This document shows positions 19,119 to 26,450 of a stretch of DNA of 64,000 nucleotides, piece after piece; positions within the stretch are counted from its first letter, which is position 1, and every line of letters begins with the position of its first letter. Both the position numbers and the translations under genes were made by a program. The stretch comes from Collinsella sp. BG-O-102. Lineage in GTDB: Bacteria > Actinomycetota > Coriobacteriia > Coriobacteriales > Coriobacteriaceae. A model generated the notes under the pieces. That model was not told where the DNA came from, ran no database searches, and saw only the letters and a program-made list of their open reading frames with translations. The stretch spans positions 62,001 through 126,000 of the forward strand of contig NZ_JAMOKO010000002.1 in NCBI RefSeq assembly GCF_023656745.1. Direction: 5' to 3'.

Positions 19119-19811
19119 TTAGATGGCCGAGTCTTTGGACAGCTCAAAATAGTCGGGATGTAAGGCGATAACCGGGCCCTGCTCCTCGGGCATCAGGTGC
19201 AGGTGTGTCTCGGCCAGATAGCTCGCCGTGTCGGTATCGCCCTTTTTAATGGCCTCGAGAATTCGGCGATGCTGCCGACGAATCGGCTCCCAATCCAGAT
19301 CCTGAGAGACCATACGCAACCAGTTGTATCGCTCAAAATGCGTATTGACGCTCTTCATCCAATCCCACAACATGTGGCGGCCGGCAATCTCAAAACACGT
19401 CTCATGGAACAGGTTGTCCAGATCGAAAAAGCGACGCGTTTCGCTATGGTCGAGCGACTCGGACTCGGCAAGAATCTGCTCGAGCCGATGCTTTTGCTCG
19501 GGCGTGGCGGCCGAACAGCATTTAATAAGCACGCTTCTCTCGAGCTTCTCACGCAAGAAGCAGGCGTTTTCGGCGTGTTCCATGCTGATCTTAGAGACGT
19601 AGGTGCCGCTTTTGGGGCGCGTTTCCACCAGCTCCTGCTCACGCAGGCGTACAAAGGACTCGCGAATGGGCGTGCGCCCGATTCCCGTCTCCTTTTCCAG
19701 ACCAATCGCCGAAAGGCGCGTGCCGGGCTTGAGCTCGGCATAGATGATCTTGGAGCGCAATGCGTTGTATGCCTGGTCTTGCAGGCTCTGATAATGCTGG
19801 TGTTGTTCCAT
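19119..19811 (-). CDS. GntR-family (FCD-type) transcriptional regulator
   Basis: 230-residue regulator. N-terminal winged helix: LQDQAYNALRSKIIYAEL...LSAIGLEKETGIGRTPIRESFVRLREQELVETRPKSGTYVS, the GntR pattern. The helical C-terminal FCD domain has its metal-type His/Asp residues (DLDNLFHETCFEIAG and HRRILEAIKKGD). The ATG at 19811 has GAGGG 5 bases upstream; a longer frame would begin inside a palindromic repeat. It follows the GntP permease gene on the same strand, separated by a terminator and a repeat. It probably controls sugar-acid uptake; the ligand is unknown. Confidence 0.87.
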   Translation of the reverse strand: MEQHQHYQSLQDQAYNALRSKIIYAELKPGTRLSAIGLEKETGIGRTPIRESFVRLREQELVETRPKSGTYVSKISMEHAENACFLREKLERSVLIKCCSAATPEQKHRLEQILAESESLDHSETRRFFDLDNLFHETCFEIAGRHMLWDWMKSVNTHFERYNWLRMVSQDLDWEPIRRQHRRILEAIKKGDTDTASYLAETHLHLMPEEQGPVIALHPDYFELSKDSAI

Positions 19812-19873
19812 AAAGCCCTCGGATGAAGCCTCGGTTAATCGAATACCACCATGCAATACTATCGCATCCCCCG

Positions 19874-19960
19874 CCCCCTCATAAGTTGCGGTGGAATAGT
19901 TCCTGTTCAAGGCCTTCAGCAGCAAAAACAGGAACTATTCCACCGCAACTTATGAGGGGG
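19874..19960. repeat. Palindromic repeat family 1, copy b, with perfect 34-bp arms
   Basis: A perfect inverted repeat. The left arm starts CCCCCTCATAAGTTGCGGTG and the right arm ends CACCGCAACTTATGAGGGGG, around a 19-base loop. It is the only copy with fully matched arms, suggesting recent origin or gene conversion. It lies just upstream of the GntR gene. Confidence 0.85.
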
Positions 19961-19996
19961 GACGGGTGCGACATGCCGTTGGTATAAAAAGCAAAG

Positions 19997-20032
19997 GCCC
20001 GCGGACAGTTTGATAGGCAACTGTCCGCGGGC
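19997..20032 (-). terminator. Intrinsic terminator after the first GntP gene
   Basis: GCCCGCGGACAGTT and AACTGTCCGCGGGC form a perfect 14-bp stem with an 8-base loop. It is followed on the minus strand by CTTTGCTTTTTA. Confidence 0.9.
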
Positions 20033-20068
20033 TTGCGGTGAGACACGCTTGTCTTATGCGTTTCTCGC

Positions 20069-21403
20069 CTAGATAAACAGGCTCAGGATTAGAACCATGA
20101 TGAGGCCGACAACGGAGTTGACGAGCTCCAACAGGCCCCATGTCTTATAGGTATCCTTCATCGACAGGCCAAACGACTGCTGGAACAGCAGGTAGCCGCC
20201 GTCATACATAGGCGTGATGGTATTGGATGCGCAGGCGCAGACCAGTACTGCAAGCACCGGGTTGATGCCAAACTGCGTAACCATAGGCGCCACGACGCCG
20301 GCGGCGGTGATGGCCGAGACGGTACCCTGGCCGGTGAGCAGGCGCAGGACCACCGTGATCACCCAAGCCAAAATCAGCGGCGACACTGGCATGAGGCTCA
20401 CCATGTCGGCAAGCGTCGCGCCAACGCCAGAAGTAATGATGACCTGCTTCATGATGCCGCCGGCACCGATAACGAGCAGCACGTTCGCGACGCCCTTGAT
20501 AGCATCGGACATAGAGCTAGAGATCTCTCCGCCATCCATGCCGCGCGTATAACCATACGCAACCATGGCAAGAATCATCGTGATGAGCATAGTGATATCT
20601 GCGCTACCGATGCAGCTGGCAAGATCGTATGCAAAGCAACCCTCGCCCACCGTGTTCTTGATAATCGAAGCCCCAATCATGATGATTGCCGGGAACAGCG
20701 GCACCAGAATGGAAAGCCAAAACGGCGGAAGCTCGTCCGCGGGCCTGCGCTCCGCCGGCTTCATAACATTGCCAAGCGGCATGTCATCGAGACCGGGGAT
20801 GAAATGGCACAGCAAAAGACCAGAGCAGATAAGTGTCGGAATCGTGACGATCAGACCAAAGATGTAGACCGGCGGAACCTCGGCACCAAAGGCACTCACC
20901 AGCGCCATAGGACCAGGCTGCGGCGGAAAAAGAGAATGGCCCATCGTGGTACCAGAAACAGCCGGGATAATCAGGCGCATATAGGGGATGTCGGCCTCTT
21001 TGGCGATGCTGATAACGAGCGGCGTAACGATAAGGAACGCCACCTCGTAGAACATGCTCATACCAAAGATAACGCCGATGATCAGAAGCGCAACAGGCAG
21101 CAGCTTAATACCGAGCTTGTCAACGATAGTGTCGGCAATCTGCTGCGAGGCACCCGAATCGGTCATCAGTTTTCCGATGGCTGCGCCAAAGATAATGATC
21201 AGCGCAAGCGACTTAAGCGTTCCGCCCAGTCCATCTTCCATGGTGGTGACAAGGTCGCCCACAGAGATGCCGTCGGCAAGGGCGATAAAAATGGCGGAAA
21301 GAATAAGCGCAATGATGCTGTTGATTTTAAACTTAACGATCATGGCGACCAGCAGGACTACGCCCACCAGCACCCAAAGGAGTGAAACAACTCCCGCATT
21401 CAT
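20069..21403 (-). CDS. GntP-family gluconate/sugar-acid permease (first copy)
   Basis: 444-residue permease with about 12-14 hydrophobic segments, typical of the GntP/gluconate:H+ symporter family. Recognisable parts are LLWVLVGVVLLVAMIVKFKINSII at the start, FEVAF-like FYEVAFLIVTPLV, GHSLFPPQPGPMA, and TGQGTVSAITAAGVVAP. The ATG at 21403 has AAAAGGAG 8 bases upstream. Close to the KDG genes and upstream of a GntR regulator, it probably brings in a sugar acid that feeds KDG. It is one of two GntP permeases in the window. Confidence 0.88.
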   Translation of the reverse strand: MNAGVVSLLWVLVGVVLLVAMIVKFKINSIIALILSAIFIALADGISVGDLVTTMEDGLGGTLKSLALIIIFGAAIGKLMTDSGASQQIADTIVDKLGIKLLPVALLIIGVIFGMSMFYEVAFLIVTPLVISIAKEADIPYMRLIIPAVSGTTMGHSLFPPQPGPMALVSAFGAEVPPVYIFGLIVTIPTLICSGLLLCHFIPGLDDMPLGNVMKPAERRPADELPPFWLSILVPLFPAIIMIGASIIKNTVGEGCFAYDLASCIGSADITMLITMILAMVAYGYTRGMDGGEISSSMSDAIKGVANVLLVIGAGGIMKQVIITSGVGATLADMVSLMPVSPLILAWVITVVLRLLTGQGTVSAITAAGVVAPMVTQFGINPVLAVLVCACASNTITPMYDGGYLLFQQSFGLSMKDTYKTWGLLELVNSVVGLIMVLILSLFI

Positions 21404-21469
21404 AGATAAGCTCCTTTTAACTGGCAATGAAGCCAAGTGCTTCTATTCGAAATAGCAGCTTTTACTCGC

Positions 21470-21904
21470 TTATAGGTTGGCGACAATTGCCTGGGCGATC
21501 TCGTCGTACTGAGCCGACTCGAGCGTGACGCGACCGGGGTTCATGGCAAACACGTCGCCAAACTCAAACGGGTCGTCCTTGTACTTGGGGACGATATGCA
21601 CGTGCAGGTGATGCATGGTGTCGCCGTAGGCACCAAAGTTAATCTTGTCGGGATTGAACGCCTTGTGCAGCGCTGCCGCGACGTGGCGGACATCGGCCAT
21701 AAAGGCGGCGGCGTCTTCCTCGGACATGCAGGAGATGTCATCGACGTGCTGCTTGGAGGCCACGATTACGCGGCCCTTATGACTCTGCTCCTTAAACAAG
21801 ATGAGCTTGCTGGCAGGCAGGTCAAGCATGGGGATGCCAAAGGCATCGACGAGCGTGTTGTCGGTCCCGCACATGCAGTACGAGCAATCGGTATGCTGTT
21901 CCAC
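21470..21904 (-). CDS. HIT-family nucleotide hydrolase
   Basis: 144-residue histidine-triad protein. The triad HHLHVHIVPK is near residue 115, with HKGRVIVASKQHVDDISCM before it. A CSYCMCG motif at the N-terminus could bind zinc. HIT proteins cleave nucleoside phosphoramidates or dinucleoside polyphosphates. The GTG at 21904 is chosen since AAAGGA lies 5-6 bases upstream, and the upstream extension crosses an operator. The gene is divergent from the 22-kb membrane protein and has a perfect 34-bp LacI-type palindrome about 100 bp upstream, so it may share KDG control. Confidence 0.85.
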   Translation of the reverse strand: MEQHTDCSYCMCGTDNTLVDAFGIPMLDLPASKLILFKEQSHKGRVIVASKQHVDDISCMSEEDAAAFMADVRHVAAALHKAFNPDKINFGAYGDTMHHLHVHIVPKYKDDPFEFGDVFAMNPGRVTLESAQYDEIAQAIVANL

Positions 21905-22001
21905 GGTGATCCTTTCGATCTGGACAATGATGAATGCCGCTTTTGCGGCAGGCGTAACCCCTCGTTTACACCACCAGATAATGGACAGATACAACGCATG
22001 C

Positions 22002-22035
22002 GTAGTCGATACGAAATCGGTTTCGTATCGACTAC
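22002..22035. promoter_or_regulatory. Perfect palindromic LacI-type operator
   Basis: GTAGTCGATACGAAA and TTTCGTATCGACTAC are perfect 15-bp arms around TCGG. The core CGAAATCGGTTTCG is the same as in the kdgK promoter operator, reversed. It lies between the HIT gene and the membrane protein gene. Confidence 0.75.
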
Positions 22036-22067
22036 CGCCATGATACAGCCAACGAGTTGTTACGATT

Positions 22068-22083
22068 AGGTGAACGTTCACTT
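22068..22083. promoter_or_regulatory. AACGTT-type LacI operator at the 22-kb locus
   Basis: AGGTGAACGTTCACTT, the palindrome found in front of the pectin genes. It lies 17 bp upstream of the -35 region of the next promoter, which would link this locus to pectin control. Confidence 0.65.
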
Positions 22084-22099
22084 TTTATTGTTTTTCTCT

Positions 22100-22151
22100 T
22101 TGCAAATAGAATCCCGTGCGTATACTAAGGCTCAAACGAAACCGATTTCAT
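22100..22151 (+). promoter_or_regulatory. Promoter with KDG-type LacI operator
   Basis: TTGCAA (22100-22105), 15 bp, TATACT (22121-22126), then ACGAAACCGATTTCAT (22136-22151). Boxes, spacing and operator position repeat those of the kdgK promoter. Confidence 0.75.
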
Positions 22152-22154
22152 CGA

Positions 22155-22212
22155 GCGTGAGCAATAGGATGCTAAGACGCACCCTACCATCTTGGCATCC
22201 TATTGCCCACGC
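22155..22212 (+). promoter_or_regulatory. Structured RNA element I, copy B
   Basis: An 18-bp stem with one mismatch (22155-22172 with 22195-22212) closes a 22-base head, TAAGACGCACCCTACC followed by ATCTTG, nearly identical to the kdgK leader at 16696-16753. The stem sequences differ but both pair. Confidence 0.75.
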
Positions 22213-22233
22213 AATGTCATTTGCTTTCCTCCC

Positions 22234-22364
22234 GTCTCGCTGGCTCTTCAGTCCCATTCCGGCACAGCGAGACACTTCCTAGACAACTGACCGTGGGGCC
22301 GGCTTTTCTGCTTTAACAGCAGTGCCTCCGATAATCCTCTTTTGCCGGTCCGGGTCAGTTTTTT
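22234..22364 (+). promoter_or_regulatory. Structured RNA element II, copy B, with terminator-like end
   Basis: P1 GTCTCGCTG/CAGCGAGAC (22234-22242 with 22265-22273) carries the loop CAGTCCCATTCCGG. P2 AACTGACC/GGTCAGTT (22285-22292 with 22353-22360), P3 GGGCCGGC/GCCGGTCC and P4 CTGCT/AGCAG follow, with AGTGCCTCCGATAA (22321-22334) as in copy A. P2 runs straight into TTTTTT, so the outer helix could act as a terminator. The 487-bp gap before the membrane protein gene is thus fully used by control elements. Confidence 0.75.
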
Positions 22365-22391
22365 CACACAACCGAAAGAACGGGTAGCAAC

Positions 22392-23072
22392 ATGCGACCG
22401 CTCATCATCATGAATGGCGAGAAGATCGATTGGTTCCATACCGTCATCAGGATGCTGATGTATCTGGCGGGCGTTGCAGTACTGGCACTCGGCATGAGTC
22501 TCCAGACGGCATCCGGCCTGGGCGTCGCCACGCTCACGTGCTTTGCCACAACCCTATCCATGCTCACGGGCAAGACGCTCGGCTTTTGGATCACTGCTAC
22601 CTATGTCGCCTACATCGTGGCACAATTCACTATCTTGCGACGCGAGTTCCAGCCGCGCATCCTGCTCGAGCTGTGCTTCTCAACGCTCATCGGCGGCTTC
22701 ACCGACTTCTTCATGGCGGTCAACCCGCTGCATCCCGCAGCACTCCCCATACAGGTTGAGACCATGCTGCTCTCCCTCGCTGTCACTGCATTTGGCGTAA
22801 GTCTCGTCGTCAACATGGGCGTTGTCCCCAACGCGCCCGACGGCCTGGTGCAGGTCATTGCCGAAAAGATTAAACGCCGCTTTGGCGACGTAAAAGTCGT
22901 GTTCGACTGCTCGCATGTCGCCGTGTCTCTCGTTCTGTCGCTCGCGCTCATGCACAACCTAGGCGGCTTTGGCGTGACCACCGCCATCTCGGCGCTGTTC
23001 TTGGACCATGTCATCAACATCGCTAATAAGCTGTTCGCCCAGCGCTTTGTGCGCGCGGCATTCGGGAAATAG
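22392..23072 (+). CDS. YczE/YyaS/YitT-like integral membrane protein
   Basis: 226-residue protein with five to seven hydrophobic segments. MLMYLAGVAVLALGMSLQTASGLGVATLTCF resembles the first repeat of the YczE/YyaS/YitT membrane families, whose function is not settled. No catalytic motif is visible. Its leader shares promoter, LacI operator, RNA element I and RNA element II with the kdgK-kdgA operon, so it belongs to the KDG regulon. Uptake or efflux of a sugar acid is a guess from this context. The ATG at 22392 has a weak site; an ATG six codons later is possible. Confidence 0.7.
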   Translation: MRPLIIMNGEKIDWFHTVIRMLMYLAGVAVLALGMSLQTASGLGVATLTCFATTLSMLTGKTLGFWITATYVAYIVAQFTILRREFQPRILLELCFSTLIGGFTDFFMAVNPLHPAALPIQVETMLLSLAVTAFGVSLVVNMGVVPNAPDGLVQVIAEKIKRRFGDVKVVFDCSHVAVSLVLSLALMHNLGGFGVTTAISALFLDHVINIANKLFAQRFVRAAFGK

Positions 23073-23098
23073 CACCACCGTAAGAACCCGCAAACAGC

Positions 23099-23158
23099 GC
23101 TATACGTTGCTATATCTCACTATACTTTGCTATACTTTGCTATATCTTGCTATATCTT
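23099..23158. repeat. Six tandem 10-bp repeats upstream of the ATPase gene
   Basis: Six exact 10-bp units of the form GCTATAYYTT (GCTATACGTT, GCTATATCTC, ACTATACTTT, GCTATACTTT, then GCTATATCTT twice) end 17 bp before the ATG. Each holds a TATACT- or TATATC-like box on one helical face. It may be a set of protein sites or a promoter that varies by copy number. Confidence 0.85.
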
Positions 23159-23175
23159 GAGCAAAGGTGGCTCAC

Positions 23176-24267
23176 ATGCAAACAAACCCTTTTAAGCCCA
23201 CAGCAGGTAAAACACCTCCCACGATTATCGGCCGCGAAGATGTACTTGAAGAATTCAGTGAAGGCCTCACCAACGGGCCTGGTGCCCCTGGGCGCCTAAT
23301 GCGCATAGCCGGCGTCCGTGGAACGGGCAAGACGGTCCTCCTTGACGAGTGCTCACGTTTGGCGCAAAGCCGTGGCTGGACGGTCATAAAAGAGGTCGCA
23401 ACCGAGGGACTTTGCCAGCGCATTCTCGAACAGCTGCAGCCCAAATTCCAGGCCAAACACGCCAGATTTGAGCCCACCGTAGCTGGCATATCCATCGGCA
23501 GCATAGATATTGAGCGAATCGGCCCATCGCTACGCGACGCCATGAGACAGACAATATCCAAGAATGGAAATGGCCTGCTCATCACTCTCGACGAGGTTCA
23601 AGACGCAGAGCTCGATGAGGTCCGAACGCTCTCCATTGCGATTCAGCAGGTTATCGGCGAAGACCTTGATATCGCCTTTGTTTTTGCTGGGCTGCCTTCG
23701 ATGATTGAAAGCATCATCAACGGAAAGACACTTACGTTTTTGCGCCGTGCCCTCCCCTTTGATCTGAAGGCTGTGGCAGTAACCGAAGTGTCGTACTCCC
23801 TCGAGGAAACCATTGAAGCGTCTGGCATGGAGTTGCAGCCAGGTATTGCCGGCCAACTTGCCGAGGCAACGCAAGGCTATCCTTTCATGATCCAACTCGT
23901 TGGATACTACGCATGGCAGTTGGCAAGACGCGCGCACACAGCGATTATTGGAGAAGAAGAAGCCGAGCGTGGCATTGCAACGGCACGCGAACGCTTCTGC
24001 GCCATGGTGATTGAGCCCGCGCTGCAGCGCATTCCGCCCACGTGCATCGCTTATCTGCTGAGCATGGCGTCTTTGGGGCAGACGAGCTCGACCAGCATGG
24101 TTGCCGATGCCCTAAACAAAACGCCTCAACAGGTGAGCTCCGTCCGCAGCCGCCTGTTAAGAGAATCGATTATCGAGGCTCCTTCGTACGGCAAGGTCTC
24201 ATTTGCCATCCCCTACATGCGCGACTACCTCTACGAACACAAAGCCGAACTGGAAGTTGAACTGTAG
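23176..24267 (+). CDS. AAA-type ATP-binding protein with C-terminal winged helix
   Basis: 363-residue STAND/ORC-like ATPase. Walker A is GVRGTGKT near residue 50 and Walker B LLITLDEVQD near 138, followed by a sensor-like FVFAGLPSM. Hydrophobic LAEATQGYPFMIQLVGYYAWQLA resembles archaeal-type ATPase proteins. The last 90 residues read as a winged helix (YLLSMASLGQTSSTSMVADALNKTPQQVSSVRSRLL). The ATG at 23176 has AAAGGTGG 6 bases upstream; a GTG three codons earlier is less likely. No partner gene is adjacent. Function is unknown; members of this group can be defence, regulatory or mobile-element proteins. Confidence 0.75.
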   Translation: MQTNPFKPTAGKTPPTIIGREDVLEEFSEGLTNGPGAPGRLMRIAGVRGTGKTVLLDECSRLAQSRGWTVIKEVATEGLCQRILEQLQPKFQAKHARFEPTVAGISIGSIDIERIGPSLRDAMRQTISKNGNGLLITLDEVQDAELDEVRTLSIAIQQVIGEDLDIAFVFAGLPSMIESIINGKTLTFLRRALPFDLKAVAVTEVSYSLEETIEASGMELQPGIAGQLAEATQGYPFMIQLVGYYAWQLARRAHTAIIGEEEAERGIATARERFCAMVIEPALQRIPPTCIAYLLSMASLGQTSSTSMVADALNKTPQQVSSVRSRLLRESIIEAPSYGKVSFAIPYMRDYLYEHKAELEVEL

Positions 24268-24283
24268 AAACGGCAACTGCCCT

Positions 24284-24432
24284 GCAAGGTGAAAACCGTT
24301 TTCGTACGGATTTAAAGCAGACGTAAACGGTTTTCGTCTTGATTTGCGTCCGAAATTAAGACGTAAATTGCGCTTTCGTACGCTTATTACCAGACGCAAA
24401 TTGTTTTCGTCCGGCTATGCGTCCCCAATCTA
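24284..24432. repeat. Degenerate tandem CGTC/GACG repeats
   Basis: About four units of 33-40 bp, each with AGACGYAAA, a run like TTTTCGT and GCGTCC, pair locally (GACGTAAACGGTTTTCGTC type). There is no coding sense. They lead directly into the 96-bp inverted repeat. Confidence 0.55.
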
Positions 24433-24528
24433 GACGCAAAGAGCCCCGAGTTCATACTGAACTGCCTCCCATTTCTTGTGTCCAAGAAATGGGAGGCAGT
24501 TCAGTATGAACTCGGGGCTCTTTGCGTC
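24433..24528. repeat. Perfect 96-bp inverted repeat (46-bp arms, 4-base loop)
   Basis: The left arm begins GACGCAAAGAGCCCCGAGTT and ends CCATTTCTTG; the right arm is its exact complement, with TGTC between. It lies between the converging ATPase and dehydratase genes. There is no T-run, so it is more than a plain terminator. Perfect arms of this length imply recent formation or active upkeep. Confidence 0.95.
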
Positions 24529-24563
24529 ACGCATCTATGAGAGGGAATCGATGCGCCCGGGCG

Positions 24564-26342
24564 CTACTCCATGTAGCCACCCTGAATGGCGGAAACTGCA
24601 TGTTCGGTAAAGAACTTGAGCGTGCCGGAGGTATAGCGATTAGCCTTGGGCTTCCAAGCGGCTCGACGCTCGGCCAGGACGGCGTCGACCTCGGCCGGCT
24701 CCATCTTCTTGCCGGCGATGCCCACGATGGACAGCGAGCGCTCGGGAATGTTGATCTGGATCAGGTCGCCTTCCTCGATCAGGGCAATCGGGCCGCCCAC
24801 GGCAGCCTCGGGCGAAACGTGACCGATAGCCGGGCCCTTGGAGGCGCCGGAGAAGCGGCCATCGGTGATCAGGGCAATGCTCGCACCCAGCTCGGGATCG
24901 CTGGCGATAGCCTCAGTGGTGTAGAACATCTCGGGCATTCCGGAACCCTTGGGGCCCTCATAGCGAATGATAACGGCATCGCCGGGCTTGACCTCATGCG
25001 TCAGGACGGCGTGAATGGCGTCCTCCTCGCAGTCGAACGGACGGGCCTTGAGCGTAGCCTGGAACATCTCACGCGGAACGACGGTGTGCTTGACGACGGC
25101 ACCCTCGGGGGCAAGGTTGCCGTGAAGGATGGCGATGGAGCCATCGGTACCAAAAGCCTGGTCGAACGGACGGATGATGTCCTCGCGCTTGAGGTTCCAC
25201 TTCTCCAGGTAGCGGCCGCACTTCTCGTAGTAGCCGTTGTTCTTGAGGTCCTCGAGGTTCTCGCCGAGAGTCTTGCCGGTGACGGTCATGACGTCGAGAT
25301 GGAGCATCGACTTGATCTCCTCCATGATGCGCGGCACGCCGCCCGCATAATAGAAGAACTGCGCCGGCCACTCGCCTGCGGGACGAACGTTGAGCAGGTA
25401 GTGGGCGCCACGGTGCAGACGATCGAAGTCGTCGGCGGACATCTCGATGCCAAACTCACGGGCGATTGCGGGGATGTGCAGCAGGGAGTTGGTGGAACCA
25501 GAGATGGCGCCGTGGACCATGATGAGGTTCTCGAAGGATTCCTTGGTCACGATGTCACGCGGACACAGGTTGTGCTCGGAGAGCCACACGGACTGACGGC
25601 CGGCCTCGCGGGCGAACTCGCGCAGGTCGGAGCTGGTGGCGGGCAGCAGAGCCGTGCCGGGGAGCATAAGGCCCAGGGCCTCGGCGGTAACCTGCATGGT
25701 CGAGGCGGTGCCCATAAAGGAGCAGGCGCCGCAGCTGGGGCATGCGTTGTGCTTGGCAAACTCAAGCTCCTCGCGGGAGATCTCGCCGCGCTCGTAACGG
25801 GCAGAAATCGCGCCGAGCTGCTCCAGGGTCAACAGATCGGGACCGGCATCCATGACACCGCCGGTAACGACGATGGAGGGGATGTTGATGCGGCCCATGG
25901 CCATGAGGTTCGCAGGCAGGCCCTTATCGCAGCTGGCGACAAAGACGCCGGCATCGAACGGGGTGGCCTTGGCGTGGATCTCGATCATGTTGGCGATCAT
26001 GTCGCGGCTGGGCAGCGAGTAGTTGATGCCGTCGTGGCCCTGGGCCTCGCCGTCGCAGATATCGGTGCAGAAGTAACGGGCACCGTGACCGCCAGCCTCG
26101 GCAACGCCAGCGCGCACCTCCTCGACCAGCTCGAACAGGCCGGCAGAACCCGGGTGCGAATCGCCAAAGGTCGACTCGATGATGACCTGCGGCTTGTCCA
26201 GGTCCTCGATCGTCCAGCCGGAGCCCAGACGCAGCGGGTCCATCTCGGGGCTGATGGTGCGAAACTTGCCGGAACGCGGCTGCAGCTTGGCAACCAGGTC
26301 GGCGGCCTCCTGCTGAATCTGTGCCTTGGTTTTCTCGTCCAT
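24564..26342 (-). CDS. IlvD/Edd-family sugar-acid dehydratase
   Basis: 592-residue iron-sulfur dehydratase. Family motifs: CDGEAQGHDGINYSLPSRD, ASCDKGLPANLMAM, ACPSCGACSFMGTASTMQ, GSTNSLLHIPAIA, and the C-terminal TDGRFSGASKGPAIGHVSPEA. The conserved cysteines hold a [2Fe-2S] or [4Fe-4S] cluster. The family covers dihydroxy-acid, phosphogluconate and aldonate dehydratases. The neighbours (a GntP permease and a FadR-type regulator, and no other branched-chain amino acid genes) point to an aldonate such as gluconate or galactonate being dehydrated to KDG. Branched-chain synthesis remains possible. The ATG at 26342 has AGGAG 6 bases upstream. Confidence 0.85.
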   Translation of the reverse strand: MDEKTKAQIQQEAADLVAKLQPRSGKFRTISPEMDPLRLGSGWTIEDLDKPQVIIESTFGDSHPGSAGLFELVEEVRAGVAEAGGHGARYFCTDICDGEAQGHDGINYSLPSRDMIANMIEIHAKATPFDAGVFVASCDKGLPANLMAMGRINIPSIVVTGGVMDAGPDLLTLEQLGAISARYERGEISREELEFAKHNACPSCGACSFMGTASTMQVTAEALGLMLPGTALLPATSSDLREFAREAGRQSVWLSEHNLCPRDIVTKESFENLIMVHGAISGSTNSLLHIPAIAREFGIEMSADDFDRLHRGAHYLLNVRPAGEWPAQFFYYAGGVPRIMEEIKSMLHLDVMTVTGKTLGENLEDLKNNGYYEKCGRYLEKWNLKREDIIRPFDQAFGTDGSIAILHGNLAPEGAVVKHTVVPREMFQATLKARPFDCEEDAIHAVLTHEVKPGDAVIIRYEGPKGSGMPEMFYTTEAIASDPELGASIALITDGRFSGASKGPAIGHVSPEAAVGGPIALIEEGDLIQINIPERSLSIVGIAGKKMEPAEVDAVLAERRAAWKPKANRYTSGTLKFFTEHAVSAIQGGYME

Positions 26343-26450
26343 GATGTTCTCCTCTTTTGGTTTGAACGGTTGTACCAATCGTTGGTGAATAAATCTGGTG
26401 TAGGTGGCTGCCGAGCGATGTGCTCGGCAAAAGATGCTTAGCTACGCGAA

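Noticed and set aside
23099-23158. Possible CRISPR-like array
   Set aside because: Units are 10 bp with no spacers and no cas genes nearby; it is a simple tandem repeat.
24522-26441. 639-codon open frame on the plus strand
   Set aside because: It lies exactly antisense to the dehydratase gene and has no family motifs, no ribosome site and a composition typical of GC-rich antisense shadows.
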